A stretch of 64,000 bases of DNA from Rebecca billardiae RCC1528 (lineage: Eukaryota; Haptophyta). The DNA lies in contig OZ251223.1 in NCBI GenBank assembly GCA_965240325.2, positions 124,001-188,000 of the forward strand, in the 5' to 3' direction. Both the position numbers and the translations under genes were made by a program. This document shows positions 27,472 to 36,364 of this stretch, in pieces. The notes under the pieces are model-generated. The model did not search any database. It saw only the letters and a program-made list of their open reading frames with translations, and had not been told where the DNA came from. Numbering within the stretch: the first letter of the stretch is position 1; every line of letters begins with the position of its first letter.

Positions 27472-29583
27472 ATGCGCGCCGAGCTCCGCGCGCTCGCCCT
27501 CGGCGCCCTGGCGGGCTGGCTCGTCGGGGTCTCGCACACGCCGCTGCGCCACGCTGTATCGCGTCGGTCTGACGTCGCGAGCGGCTGCTCCGTCGTCGCC
27601 GCGCTCGTCGACGGCGGCAGCGGCGGCGCACACGGCACGGCCGCGTCGCAGTGGGCCGCGTCGCACACGTTCTCCTCGGGCGTGCTGGAGACGGCGAACT
27701 GGACGCGGACGTACACGTTCGGCCCGCTCGTGCAGGAGAGGCACTCGGCGCGCGACGGCGTCGCCGCCGCCTGGCCGCCGCTCTTCTCGATGCGCGTGAC
27801 ACGCCACATCCGCCGCGCGGACGGCGGCGGCGACGTCGCGGGCGCGTGCGGCGACGCCTTGCGCATCCGATTCGCCGGCGAGCACGCGCTGTTCGCCCCA
27901 GTCGCGGTGGAGGAGCACGCGCCGCCCGAGTGCGGCGTGTGGACCGCCCGCCTCCGCCCGCCGCCCGTCCTCGCCGGCACGCGCGCCGCCGCCCGTTACG
28001 CCGTCGAGGCGCGACTGTTACACGTGGACGGCGAGGGCATGGCTGACCCGCCTCCGGACATGGGGCTGCTGCGGCGCACGGCGAGCGGCGAGCTGGCGGT
28101 CGTGCCGTGCGACGCGGCGTGCCGCGAGCGCGGCCCGCGCTTCTTCAACGTCGACCTGCGCGTCGCCGGGCTGCTCGAGGTCGTCGCGGCGCCGCGCGGC
28201 GCCGGCACGGCGGGCGAGGCCGCGGCCGCGCGGCCGTGCGCGGAGCGCGGCGGCGTGGACGGCGCTGGCAGCTGGGTGCGCGCGCCCGCGCTCGACCGCG
28301 GGTACGCGCCGTTCGAGGGCGAGCCGTGGGAGTGGGCGCCGTACGACTGTGCGCTCGAGCACAGTCCGGCCCCGCGCCTTGCCGAGTGCGTGCGAGAGCT
28401 GGCCGCGGCGGGCGCCGCGGCGGGCGCCGCGGGCGCCGCGGACGCGGCGCGTGCGCGGCCGGGCGCGCACGCGGACGCGGTGGGCGCAGCCGCCGCCGCC
28501 GCGCCCGAGGCGGCGCTGCCCACGGTGCGATTCGCGGGCGAGTCGACGCTGATGGACGTGTTCCGGCTGTGGCTGCTGCAGCTGCACGACCCCGCGCGCC
28601 GCGGCTTCCACTGGCCGCGCGTCCTCCCCACCGGCTACGCGCCCGCGGGCAGCGCGGACCTGATGCGCGACCTGATGAATCAGAACAAGGCCGCGCTGGC
28701 GGCGGGCGTGGCGCGCGCGCTCGGCGCGAGCGAGCACCACTCGACGCGCGTGCTGCTGGACGAGCTGGCGCGCGCGGGCGCGGCGCGCGCGTCCGCCGCG
28801 CGCGCGGCGCACCTCCCGCGCCTCGTCGTCCCCGCCGAGGGCGCGTTCGCCGGACGGCCGCTCGACCCGTCGCCTCTGCTGGCGCGCGGCGCGCTCGTGC
28901 TCTCGCAGGCGCACAACGAGGCGATGCGGCTGCCCGCCGCGGAGACGGCGGCGAACCTGCGCGTGCTCGGCGAGGTGCTGCGCGCGCTCGCCGACGCGCG
29001 GCCGGCGCTGCGCATCGTGTGGGTCACCGGCCCGCCGCGCCACTACAAGGAGCCGCGCTCGCCCGGCCACACCGAGTGCCTCCAAGGCCGCGCGCCCAAC
29101 ACCACGCGCGGCTGCGGGGCGCCTGACCAGCGCTCCGCGCTGTGCGACGCGCGGCCGCCGCCGCGGCTGGGCGCGGCGGGCGCGCTCGGCCGGCCGCGCT
29201 GCCCCACCTACGCCGCGCCGCCGCGCACCGGCTTCGCGCCGCTCTTCCACAACACGTACCCGCGCGTGCGCGCCGCCAACGCCGCCGCGCTCGCCACCCT
29301 GCGCGCCGCGCTCGGCGCGCGGCTCTCTGTGATCGACTACTTCGCCATCGCAGACCCGCTGGGGCCGGAGCACTCGGCGGATGGCGTGCACTGGATCTGT
29401 GGCGACGAGGGCGAGGCGGTGCTGCGCAACGTGAGCGGCGGATGCCGCTCGCTCGCGAACGCGGCCGTGGCGAATGCGCTCGCCGCCGTGGTCTGCCCGC
29501 CGTCATCCGCGCCTCAGGCGAGCGCAGGCGCGGCGGACGTCAGCGACGAGCAGACGGCGGGCTCTGCGCCGGCGGGCTCCTGA
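27472..29583 (+). CDS. PC-esterase / NXPE-type SGNH-like secretory-pathway protein
   Basis: 703 residues from the Met at 27472, chosen over an in-frame Met 23 codons earlier because it directly precedes a signal-anchor (LALGALAGWLVGV). An uncharacterised Ig-like region rich in beta strands comes first (about 60-235). The C-terminal half has the plan of PC-esterase/NXPE proteins: a Cys and GSWVRAP block, a W.P.C block (EWAPYDC), the motif RFAGESTLMDVFRLWL where the family usually has GDS, a conserved VTGPPRHY block, and a terminal DGVHW that would supply the Asp-His pair. Family members add or remove acetyl groups on glycans in the Golgi. The GES variant raises doubt about catalysis but keeps the Ser. 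Family assignment is by motif order only. It lies convergent with the ankyrin gene. Confidence 0.6.
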   Translation: MRAELRALALGALAGWLVGVSHTPLRHAVSRRSDVASGCSVVAALVDGGSGGAHGTAASQWAASHTFSSGVLETANWTRTYTFGPLVQERHSARDGVAAAWPPLFSMRVTRHIRRADGGGDVAGACGDALRIRFAGEHALFAPVAVEEHAPPECGVWTARLRPPPVLAGTRAAARYAVEARLLHVDGEGMADPPPDMGLLRRTASGELAVVPCDAACRERGPRFFNVDLRVAGLLEVVAAPRGAGTAGEAAAARPCAERGGVDGAGSWVRAPALDRGYAPFEGEPWEWAPYDCALEHSPAPRLAECVRELAAAGAAAGAAGAADAARARPGAHADAVGAAAAAAPEAALPTVRFAGESTLMDVFRLWLLQLHDPARRGFHWPRVLPTGYAPAGSADLMRDLMNQNKAALAAGVARALGASEHHSTRVLLDELARAGAARASAARAAHLPRLVVPAEGAFAGRPLDPSPLLARGALVLSQAHNEAMRLPAAETAANLRVLGEVLRALADARPALRIVWVTGPPRHYKEPRSPGHTECLQGRAPNTTRGCGAPDQRSALCDARPPPRLGAAGALGRPRCPTYAAPPRTGFAPLFHNTYPRVRAANAAALATLRAALGARLSVIDYFAIADPLGPEHSADGVHWICGDEGEAVLRNVSGGCRSLANAAVANALAAVVCPPSSAPQASAGAADVSDEQTAGSAPAGS

Positions 29584-29975
29584 CATCAGTGTCAGCTCGT
29601 CGTCGTGATGATATGAACAGCATAGGGTACGATGCAAGTCGTCTGCTAAGAGGCGGATGGTGGCCTGCCTGCTGCAGCTGCTCGTCAGCAGCACCGCCCT
29701 ACGTACGTACGCCACTATATGCGCTATTATGTTGCGCTGACATGCGCGCGCATCGGCATGCGCATTGTTCGACGTGCCATCGTCGTCATCGCCCATCGCC
29801 GATCGCGTCGGTCGCACCGCGTCGTTGGCGTTGACGACACTTGCACGCACCGATAACTACGGCTGCCGTAGCGTGGTCGTACACTCGTACATACGAGACG
29901 CCGCGCGTTGCCATCAGCCGAGCAGCCCGCCGAGTCGTCAGCAGCCGTCGGCTCAGCATGCGCTGCTCGCCTGCG
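29584..29975. other. Intergenic region between convergent genes
   Basis: 392 bases holding the 3' ends of two convergent genes. It is lower in GC than either, with alternating purine-pyrimidine stretches (ACGTACGTACG near 29700). No gene is seen. Confidence 0.5.
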
Positions 29976-32093
29976 TCAGCTGCCAGCAGCGGCCGCGAGC
30001 CCGGCGGCGAGGGGCGCGAGCGGCGTCAGCGGGCGCGGCGCGCCCGGCGATGCGGACGCCGCCGACGCAAGGGCTTGCCGCGCCGACTCGGGCGACGGCG
30101 AGGTGACGACGAGTGTGCCGGCGGCCGCCGCAGCGCCCGCGCCGCCCAGCCCCGCCGCGCCGCCCTCCACAGCGCCGAGCTCGGCGTCCCCGCCGCCCGG
30201 CGGCATGGCGGCGCGCGCCCACCGCGCCACGTCCTCGTGCTGGCCCTTCTCAGCCGCGACGAGCGCCGACGCCCAATCGACGGGCGCGCCGTGCGCCGCG
30301 AGCCACTGGCAGGCCTCGAGCTGGCCGGCGCGCGCGGCGCGGACGCACACGGCCGCGCCCCACTCGCGCGGGTGCAGCGCGCCGCGCTCGGCCACGAGCG
30401 CGCGCAGCACGCGCACGTGCCCGCCGCGCGCGGCGAGCGCGGCGCACGCGCGCGCGTCGTGCGCGCAGCCGCGCTCCAGACACCAGCGCAGCACATTCAC
30501 AAAGCCACCGCGCGCGGCCGCGGCGGCGGTGCGCGCGTCCCACGGGCACGGCGGTCGGAGGTGCTCGCGCAGCTCGCGCAGCGCGGCGAGGTGCCCGCCC
30601 TCGGCCGCGCGCGCGCACGCGTCCGCGCGCCACTCGCACCGCGCGCCCAGCTCGGCCGCGAGCCAGCGCACCATCCGCACACTGCCTGTGCCCGCCGCGG
30701 CGGTGCAGGTGGCGCCGTCGACAGCGCAGCCCGCGCGCACGAGCCAGCGCAGCGCGTCGAGGCGTCCGTGGCGCGCGGCCTCGGCGGTGGTCTGCGCGGA
30801 CCACGCGGCGGGCGGCTGCGGCTCGGCGCGCAGGAAGCGCAGCACCTCCACGTGCCCCGCCGCCGCCGCGTTCGCCGCCGCCTGCGAGCTGAGTGGACAG
30901 CCGCGCTCGAGGTGCGCCCAGCGCAGCACGTGGACGTGCCCGCCCTTGGCCGCGGCCGCGCACGTCATCGAGTCCCACTCGCAGTGGCGCTCGACGCGGA
31001 GGTAGCGCAGGCACTCGACCGAGCCGCCCGCCGCCGCGTTCGTGCACGCCGCGAGCGAGAGCGGGCACCCCTGCTCCACCGCGTGCCGCAGCAGCTCGAG
31101 GTGGCCACCGCGCGCCGCGCACGCGGGCGTGAGGTGATCCCAAGGGCAGGGCGGGCGCTGGGCGCGCGCAAACTGCAGCGCGGCGAGGTGGCCGCCCTCC
31201 GCGGCGTAGGTGCACGTCCACGCGTCCCACGGCAGCGCCGGCGAGCACTCGAGCCGCGCCCAGCGCAGCGCCTCCACCCGCCCCTCGCGCGCCAGGTGCG
31301 CGCACACCCACGTGTCCACAGGACAGCGGCCGCCCTCGACGAGATAGCGCACGAGATCGAGGTGGCCCGCGCGCGCCGCCTGCGCGGCCGGCTCGGCGGT
31401 GCGCGGGCAGCCCGCGTCGATGGCGTAGCGGCACACGTCGAGGTGGCCCGCCTTCGCCGCGGCGGTCAGCGCGTGCTCGTCCCACGGGCACCCCCGCTCG
31501 CGCAGCCACCGCAGCAGCGGCAGATGGCCACCCTTGGCGGCGCACGCGCACGCGAGCGGGGACCACGGGCACGGCGGCTCCTGCGCGCGCAGCCACTCGC
31601 ACACGCCGAGGTGGCCGAAGCGCGCGGCCGCGGCGAGCACCTCGGGCCCCCACGCGTGGCCCTGCGCGCGCGCCCACACGAGCGCGTCCAGGCAGCCATC
31701 CTCCGCCGCGAGCTGGCACAGGTGCACTGGGCTCCAGCCGGCTGAGGTCGCCCACTCCACGCTGTGCGCCGAGGCGAGGAAGTGGCGCGCGCGCGTGTGG
31801 AAGCGGGGCACGGCCGGCGCCGAGCCGGCCTCGCCACTCCCGCCGCCGCCGCCGCCGCCGTCGCCGCCGTCCTCGTCGTCGCCGCCGCCGCCCGCGCGCC
31901 GCCGCTCCGCGACCGTGCGGCGGAGCGCCGTGCACGTGAGCGCGGCGGCAAAGGCCGAGCCGTCGTCGATGTGCGCAGCGACCAGCGCGAGCGCGTCGGC
32001 GCCGATGTGCGTGAGCGTCAGCGCGCTCGCGCTCGCCGACGTCGACGCCGCAGCCGCGCGCTGCTCCGCCAGCGCCGCACTCGCCGCCGCCAT
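29976..32093 (-). CDS. Ankyrin-repeat protein with F-box-like N-terminus
   Basis: 705 residues from the Met at 32091-32093, which sits in a good context (CAAGATGGCG). The longer frame reaches back to 32387 but that extra part is Arg-rich and non-domain-like. An F-box-like helix set comes first (about 30-65: LTHIGADALALVAAHI, then ALTCTALRRTV). From about residue 120 there are some fifteen or more ankyrin-type units of the algal and giant-virus style, with the phrase GHL.VL.WL...GCPW repeated. No catalytic residues are expected; ankyrin arrays bind protein partners, and with an F-box this would be a ubiquitin-ligase adaptor. The partner is unknown. Its start region faces that of the subtilisin gene. 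Confidence 0.8.
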   Translation of the reverse strand: MAAASAALAEQRAAAASTSASASALTLTHIGADALALVAAHIDDGSAFAAALTCTALRRTVAERRRAGGGGDDEDGGDGGGGGGGSGEAGSAPAVPRFHTRARHFLASAHSVEWATSAGWSPVHLCQLAAEDGCLDALVWARAQGHAWGPEVLAAAARFGHLGVCEWLRAQEPPCPWSPLACACAAKGGHLPLLRWLRERGCPWDEHALTAAAKAGHLDVCRYAIDAGCPRTAEPAAQAARAGHLDLVRYLVEGGRCPVDTWVCAHLAREGRVEALRWARLECSPALPWDAWTCTYAAEGGHLAALQFARAQRPPCPWDHLTPACAARGGHLELLRHAVEQGCPLSLAACTNAAAGGSVECLRYLRVERHCEWDSMTCAAAAKGGHVHVLRWAHLERGCPLSSQAAANAAAAGHVEVLRFLRAEPQPPAAWSAQTTAEAARHGRLDALRWLVRAGCAVDGATCTAAAGTGSVRMVRWLAAELGARCEWRADACARAAEGGHLAALRELREHLRPPCPWDARTAAAAARGGFVNVLRWCLERGCAHDARACAALAARGGHVRVLRALVAERGALHPREWGAAVCVRAARAGQLEACQWLAAHGAPVDWASALVAAEKGQHEDVARWARAAMPPGGGDAELGAVEGGAAGLGGAGAAAAAGTLVVTSPSPESARQALASAASASPGAPRPLTPLAPLAAGLAAAAGS

Positions 32094-32313
32094 CTTGCTT
32101 GCGCTCGGCCGTCGGGTGGAAACCGAACAGGCTCGTGGCGCTGGCGAGCGGAGGCGGCGGCGGGGGCCGGCCACGCCGGCTGCCGGAGAACGAAACCCAC
32201 GGCCGCAAAGCTTGCAAACCGTCGAAAGGGCCGACGCCGCCGCGCCGAAATGCAAACCCGAGACCGCGCAGCGCCGCCGCCGCTTCGCCTGAACTGTCGC
32301 TCGGCGCCGCGCG
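32094..32313. promoter_or_regulatory. Shared divergent promoter region (ankyrin and subtilisin genes)
   Basis: 220 bases separate the two divergent start codons, so both promoters must lie here or overlap the genes. No TATA box is evident on either strand. Confidence 0.4.
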
Positions 32314-34103
32314 ATGCTCGTCGGCGGCCACATCCTCGCGCTCGCCCTCGGAGGGCTCGGCGCGAGCGGACGGAACGCCTCGTCCACCTACATCGTCTCG
32401 TGGCGCACCAACGAGCAAGCCGGACCCGCCGCGCTCGACATGCTCGCCGCGCGCGCGCCCTCGGGCTCTGTCGCCGTCAAGGCCAAGCTGGCGCACGTTC
32501 TCAAGGGCTTCATCGCCGAGCTCACGCCGGCGGGGCGTGACTTCTTGAAGCGGCAGCCCGGCTTGCTCGTGGAGAAGGACGGCATGGCCCACGCCGCCCT
32601 CCCCGTGCCGCACCACCCCGCGGGCCGCGCGGCGCACGCCGCGATGGCGGGGCGCGTGGCGCGCAAGGCGGCTGCCAAGCGCGGGCACATGGCCGCCGTG
32701 CACCGCGTGTTCGACGCGGGGGTCGGGCGCGTCGCGACGGAGGCGCCCACGCCGTGGGGCCTCGACCGCCTCGACCAGCCCGACCTGCCCCTCGACCACG
32801 CGTACACCCCCGCCGTGCCCGCGCACGGCGTCCACCTCTATGTTCTAGACACCGGTGCGGCCGCGGACGGCCGAGCCGCGCGGGGAGAAGGCGCGGGCGT
32901 GGCGCGCTCGCGCACGCGCGGCCGCACGGTGCGCGCATGGCTGACTGCGACCCACTGCCCCCCCCCCCCCCCCCCCTTAGGGCTGCGCGAGTCGCACGTC
33001 GAGTTTGCGGGGCGCGTGTCCCTCGGCTGGGCGCCCGCCGGGCACGCGACCAACGACGACGTCAACGGCCATGGCACGCACTGCGCGGGCTCGGCGGCGG
33101 GCGCGTCGTACGGCGCGTCGGCCGGGGCGATCGTGCACGGCGTGAAGGTGCTCGACGACTCCGGCTCGGGCGCGTGGTCCGACATCATCGAGGGCATGGA
33201 GCACGTCGCGGCGCACGGCGAGCGTCCGGCAGTCGTCTCGATGTCCCTCGGCGGTGAGCCGTCGCCGTCCATCGACGCGGCGGTGCAGAGCTTGGTGGAG
33301 TCGGGCGTGGCGGTGGTGGTCGCCGCGGGGAACGAGTCGGACGACGCGTGCAACTACTCGCCCGCGCGTGCGCCCGGCGCGATCACCGTCGGCTCCTCCA
33401 CCCGGGCCGACGCCGCCTCCTCCTTCTCCAACTACGGGCCATGCGTCGACCTCTTCGCGCCCGGCTCCGAGATTGAATCTGCCCACAGCGGCTCCGACAC
33501 GGCCGCTGCCGTGCTGTCCGGCACGTCGATGGCGGCGCCGCACGTGGCGGGCGTGGCGGCGCAGCTGCTCGCCGTCGACCCCGCGCGCACCCCCGCGCAG
33601 CTGCGCGCGCTGCTCCGCGCGAGTGCTGCGGTGGGCAGGCTGAGCAATGCCGAGGGCATCGCGCCTGAGCCCAACCTGCTGCTGCAGGCGTACGACGGCC
33701 CGCCGCTGCCCGCGCCGCCGCCGAGCCCGCCCGCACCGCCGAGCGCACCGCCTGCGCCGCCGGCGTCGCCGCCGGCGCCACCACCCAGCCCGCCGCCGCC
33801 CAGCCCGCCGTGCACCTCCGGCGCGTACGTCGAGCTCGAGCTCCACCCGGACTCGTACCCGGACGAGACGACCTGGGAGCTGCTGCGCTGGCGGAGCGAC
33901 GGCTCGGCGCGCGCCGAGCTCGCGGGCGGCGCGGTTGGCTTCTCGAAGGTGTGCGTGCCCGCGGGCGACCTGGACTTCACGATCCGTGACAGCTTCGGCG
34001 ACGGCACCGGCGCGTACACGCTCCGCGTCAACGGCGACGTGCTCGTCAGCGGCGGCGACTTCGCCTACGAGGAGACGACACGCGTGTGGATCCGAGCCGC
34101 CGC

Positions 34104-34140
<37 letters not shown>

Positions 34141-34581
34141 CCGCCGCCGCGCGCCGCGTGCGCCAGTGGCACGCTCGTGCGCGTCACCGTGGCGCCCGAC
34201 CAGTTCCGCGAGGAGACCAGCTACGAGCTGCGCAACGCGGCCGAGCCGGGCGCCATCGTGCTCGAGGACGGCAGCACTTCCAGCGCAGAGTGCCTGCCTC
34301 CGGGCGAGTACCGCTACACCTTCTACGACGCGTATGGCGACGGCATCTGCTGCGAGTACGGGTACGGGCGGTACGAGATCTCGGTGGGCGGGAAGGTGGT
34401 GGCGTCGGGCGGCGAGTTCGCCCTCGAGGAGTCGGGCGCGTTCACCGTGCCGGGCGAGGTCGCGTCGGTGTGCCAGAACCGCAAGCGCGACAGGTGGTGC
34501 ATGCGCAGGGCCGACCGCTGCAGCACGCACCGCAACTTCCGCGAGAACAAGTGCCCCAAGACGTGCGGCGAGTGCGAGTGA
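32314..34581 (+). CDS. Secreted subtilisin-like serine protease (S8) with two repeat domains and ShKT tail
   Basis: Exons 32314-32854 and 32981-34581 give 713 residues. The 126-nt intron (donor GTGCGG, acceptor TTAG after a long C tract) splits the catalytic Asp motif: splicing yields VLDTGLRESHVEF, the normal S8 sequence, whereas the unspliced frame inserts 42 Arg/Ala-rich residues. A hydrophobic leader (MLVGGHILALALGGLG) and an inhibitor-I9-like prodomain precede the protease. Triad: D179 (VLDTG), H211 (NGHGTHCAG) and S363 (GTSMAAPHVAG). The oxyanion Asn lies in VVAAGNESDD. After a Pro-rich linker come two ~85-residue repeats, each with a FGDG or YGDG motif after IRDS or FYDA and a GGEF/GGDF motif. 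The C-terminus is a six-Cys ShKT domain (C....WC....C..H..F....CPKTCGEC). An extracellular endopeptidase is expected. Confidence 0.92.
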
Positions 34582-34827
34582 GCGCGGACGGCGCGTGCGG
34601 GTACACGCTCCGCACCGTCAGGGGAGCTCCGTGCGAGACTCTCACGGCACGACCGCCGCCATCCTTCTGATGATCGATCGAGACCGCTCATCAGATAGAT
34701 TTCGATGCTGGAAAAAGCATGACGCGTGTTTTACCGCCTTTTATATCGCTGGCGGGAGAGAGGCCGGAACTGCGCGCCCCGCTCGCCAGCCTCCAGCCGG
34801 CAAGAGGAACTCGGCCGCCTGATTACG
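34582..34827. promoter_or_regulatory. Putative promoter of the UPRT gene
   Basis: A TATA-like CTTTTATATCG (about 34738-34748) lies about 80 bases upstream of the ATG at 34828, in a locally AT-rich patch unusual for this neighbourhood. The 3' end of the protease gene also falls here. Confidence 0.35.
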
Positions 34828-35929
34828 ATGTCGACCTCCCAGTCCGCCAAGCGGCAGCGCGACAGTGGCGACGCCGGCTCCGCGCTGGCGCCGAATGTGC
34901 ACGTGACGGAGCACCCGCTCATCCTGCACAAGGTAGGTAGCCTCCTGAGCCCGGCGAGCGCCGCCCCTCGCCCTCGCGTCAGAGCCCGAGCTGACGTGTC
35001 GCGCGGCGCGGTGTGCTGCGCAGGTCACGCAGCTGCGCCAGGCGTCGCTCAGCTCGCGCGAGTACCAGCAGCTGATGAAGGAGATCAGCATGCTGGTGCT
35101 GTACGAGGCGACTCGCGACCTCCCCGTCGGCCCCACCAACATCCTCACCTCCGAGGCCGGCGAGAAGTGCAGGCGCACCGGCTCGGAGGTGTCGGATCGG
35201 CTGGGCGTGGTGCCCGTGCTGCGCGGAGGGCTGGGCATGGCGGAGGCGGCGATGGAGCTGCTGCCGTCGTCGCAGGTGTGGCACCTGGGGATCTACCGCG
35301 ACAAGGCGTCGCTGCTCCCCGTCGAGTACTACAACAAGCTGCCAAAGAGCGTGTCTGTGGACCAGGTGCGCCCTGCAGCTCACTAGCGCACCAACCGCCC
35401 GCACCCGGGGTGTGCTTGCCCCGCGCCCCGCGCGAGGCTGCTTGGGGTACTCGTCTCGACGACTCCGGCGGATTGCCCGCCCGCGTGCTGTTGCGTGCGC
35501 ATGTGCCTCTCAATGCCACGGCGAGCGGGCGCGGCGCGCGCGGGGCGTGCGGCCGCGCAGCACCGTCCGTGAGCGCGCACGCGCCGCGCCCGCTCGGCGC
35601 TCACGCCGAGCCGGGCGCACCGCGCACCGCGCGCGTGCGCGACCTGCGCTCGGCGACGGTGCACGCAGGTGTACGTGCTCGACCCGATGCCGATCTCGGG
35701 GCACACCGCCGTCGCGGCCATCGACATCATCAAGGCGTGGGGCGCATCCTCCAGCAGACCGTTTGGCGTCAAGCTGCTCTGCCTGGCCGCGACCTCGGAC
35801 GCGCTCAAGCTGCTGGGCGAGTGCCACCCGGACGTGCCGCTACACATCGGCGTCGTCGACGACGATAGCTCCGCGCCGCTGATGCCCAGCCTGGGCGACG
35901 TTGGCGACCGACTATACAACACGTTCTGA
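34828..35929 (+). CDS. Uracil phosphoribosyltransferase
   Basis: Exons 34828-34932, 35024-35365 and 35669-35929 (introns 91 and 303 nt; donors GTAGGT and GTGCGC; CAG acceptors; all phase 0) give 235 residues, close to the family's usual length. The enzyme joins uracil and PRPP to make UMP in pyrimidine salvage. Family features seen: HPLILHK at the N-terminus, TQLRQ, LYEATRDLP, VPVLRGGLGM, HLGIYRDK, and the C-terminal GDVGDRLYNT. The PRPP-loop region reads VLDPMPISGHTAV, whereas bacterial enzymes have DPMLATGGT. Animal UPRT homologues also diverge here, so activity is uncertain. No targeting leader is visible, so it is probably cytosolic. All three exons are needed to recover the fold. Confidence 0.9.
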
Positions 35930-36364
35930 TGATGCCGCGTGCGCGAGTCTAGTGCGCGACGATGCGGCGTTCTGCCAGAGCCTAACTATGTGCAGTATGT
36001 TACAGAGTGCAGCGCCATGTGGCATACCGGCAACCGGTGGCGGCTGATGTGTCTCAGCGGCGACGCCACTCTGAGCACTGAGGCGCGCTAACCAGTTATT
36101 GCCACAATGCTCTGACTCGCAACGGTGCTGCCAGATTGTGCACAGTCAGGCCGTGCAGGCTACGTCTTACTGTAGTCTACAATACTGTAGTCTACAATAC
36201 TACTACTAGTATTGTCAGAGTATCGCATCAGACGACGATTCCGCGAACGACTCAATAAGGGCGAGGAAGGCCGGGAAGACGGGCGGAAGGTGCCCGAAGC
36301 CGCGTGCATGCGCCACGGGCAACGCGCGCGGGAGAAGCAGCGCATCCTCGCGCGTGCAATCATC
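35930..36364. other. Intergenic region upstream of the aldo/keto reductase
   Basis: 435 bases, AT-richer than the genes. It contains a 15-bp direct repeat (TACTGTAGTCTACAA) twice in tandem at 36168-36197, followed by an imperfect third start and the palindrome TACTAGTA. These sit ~170 bases before the start and could be regulatory. No gene is seen. Confidence 0.45.
36168..36197 (+). repeat. 15-bp tandem direct repeat, two copies
   Basis: TACTGTAGTCTACAA occurs twice head to tail upstream of the aldo/keto reductase. The sequence GTAGTCTAC is itself nearly palindromic, so a dimeric factor could bind. This is an inference. Confidence 0.8.
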
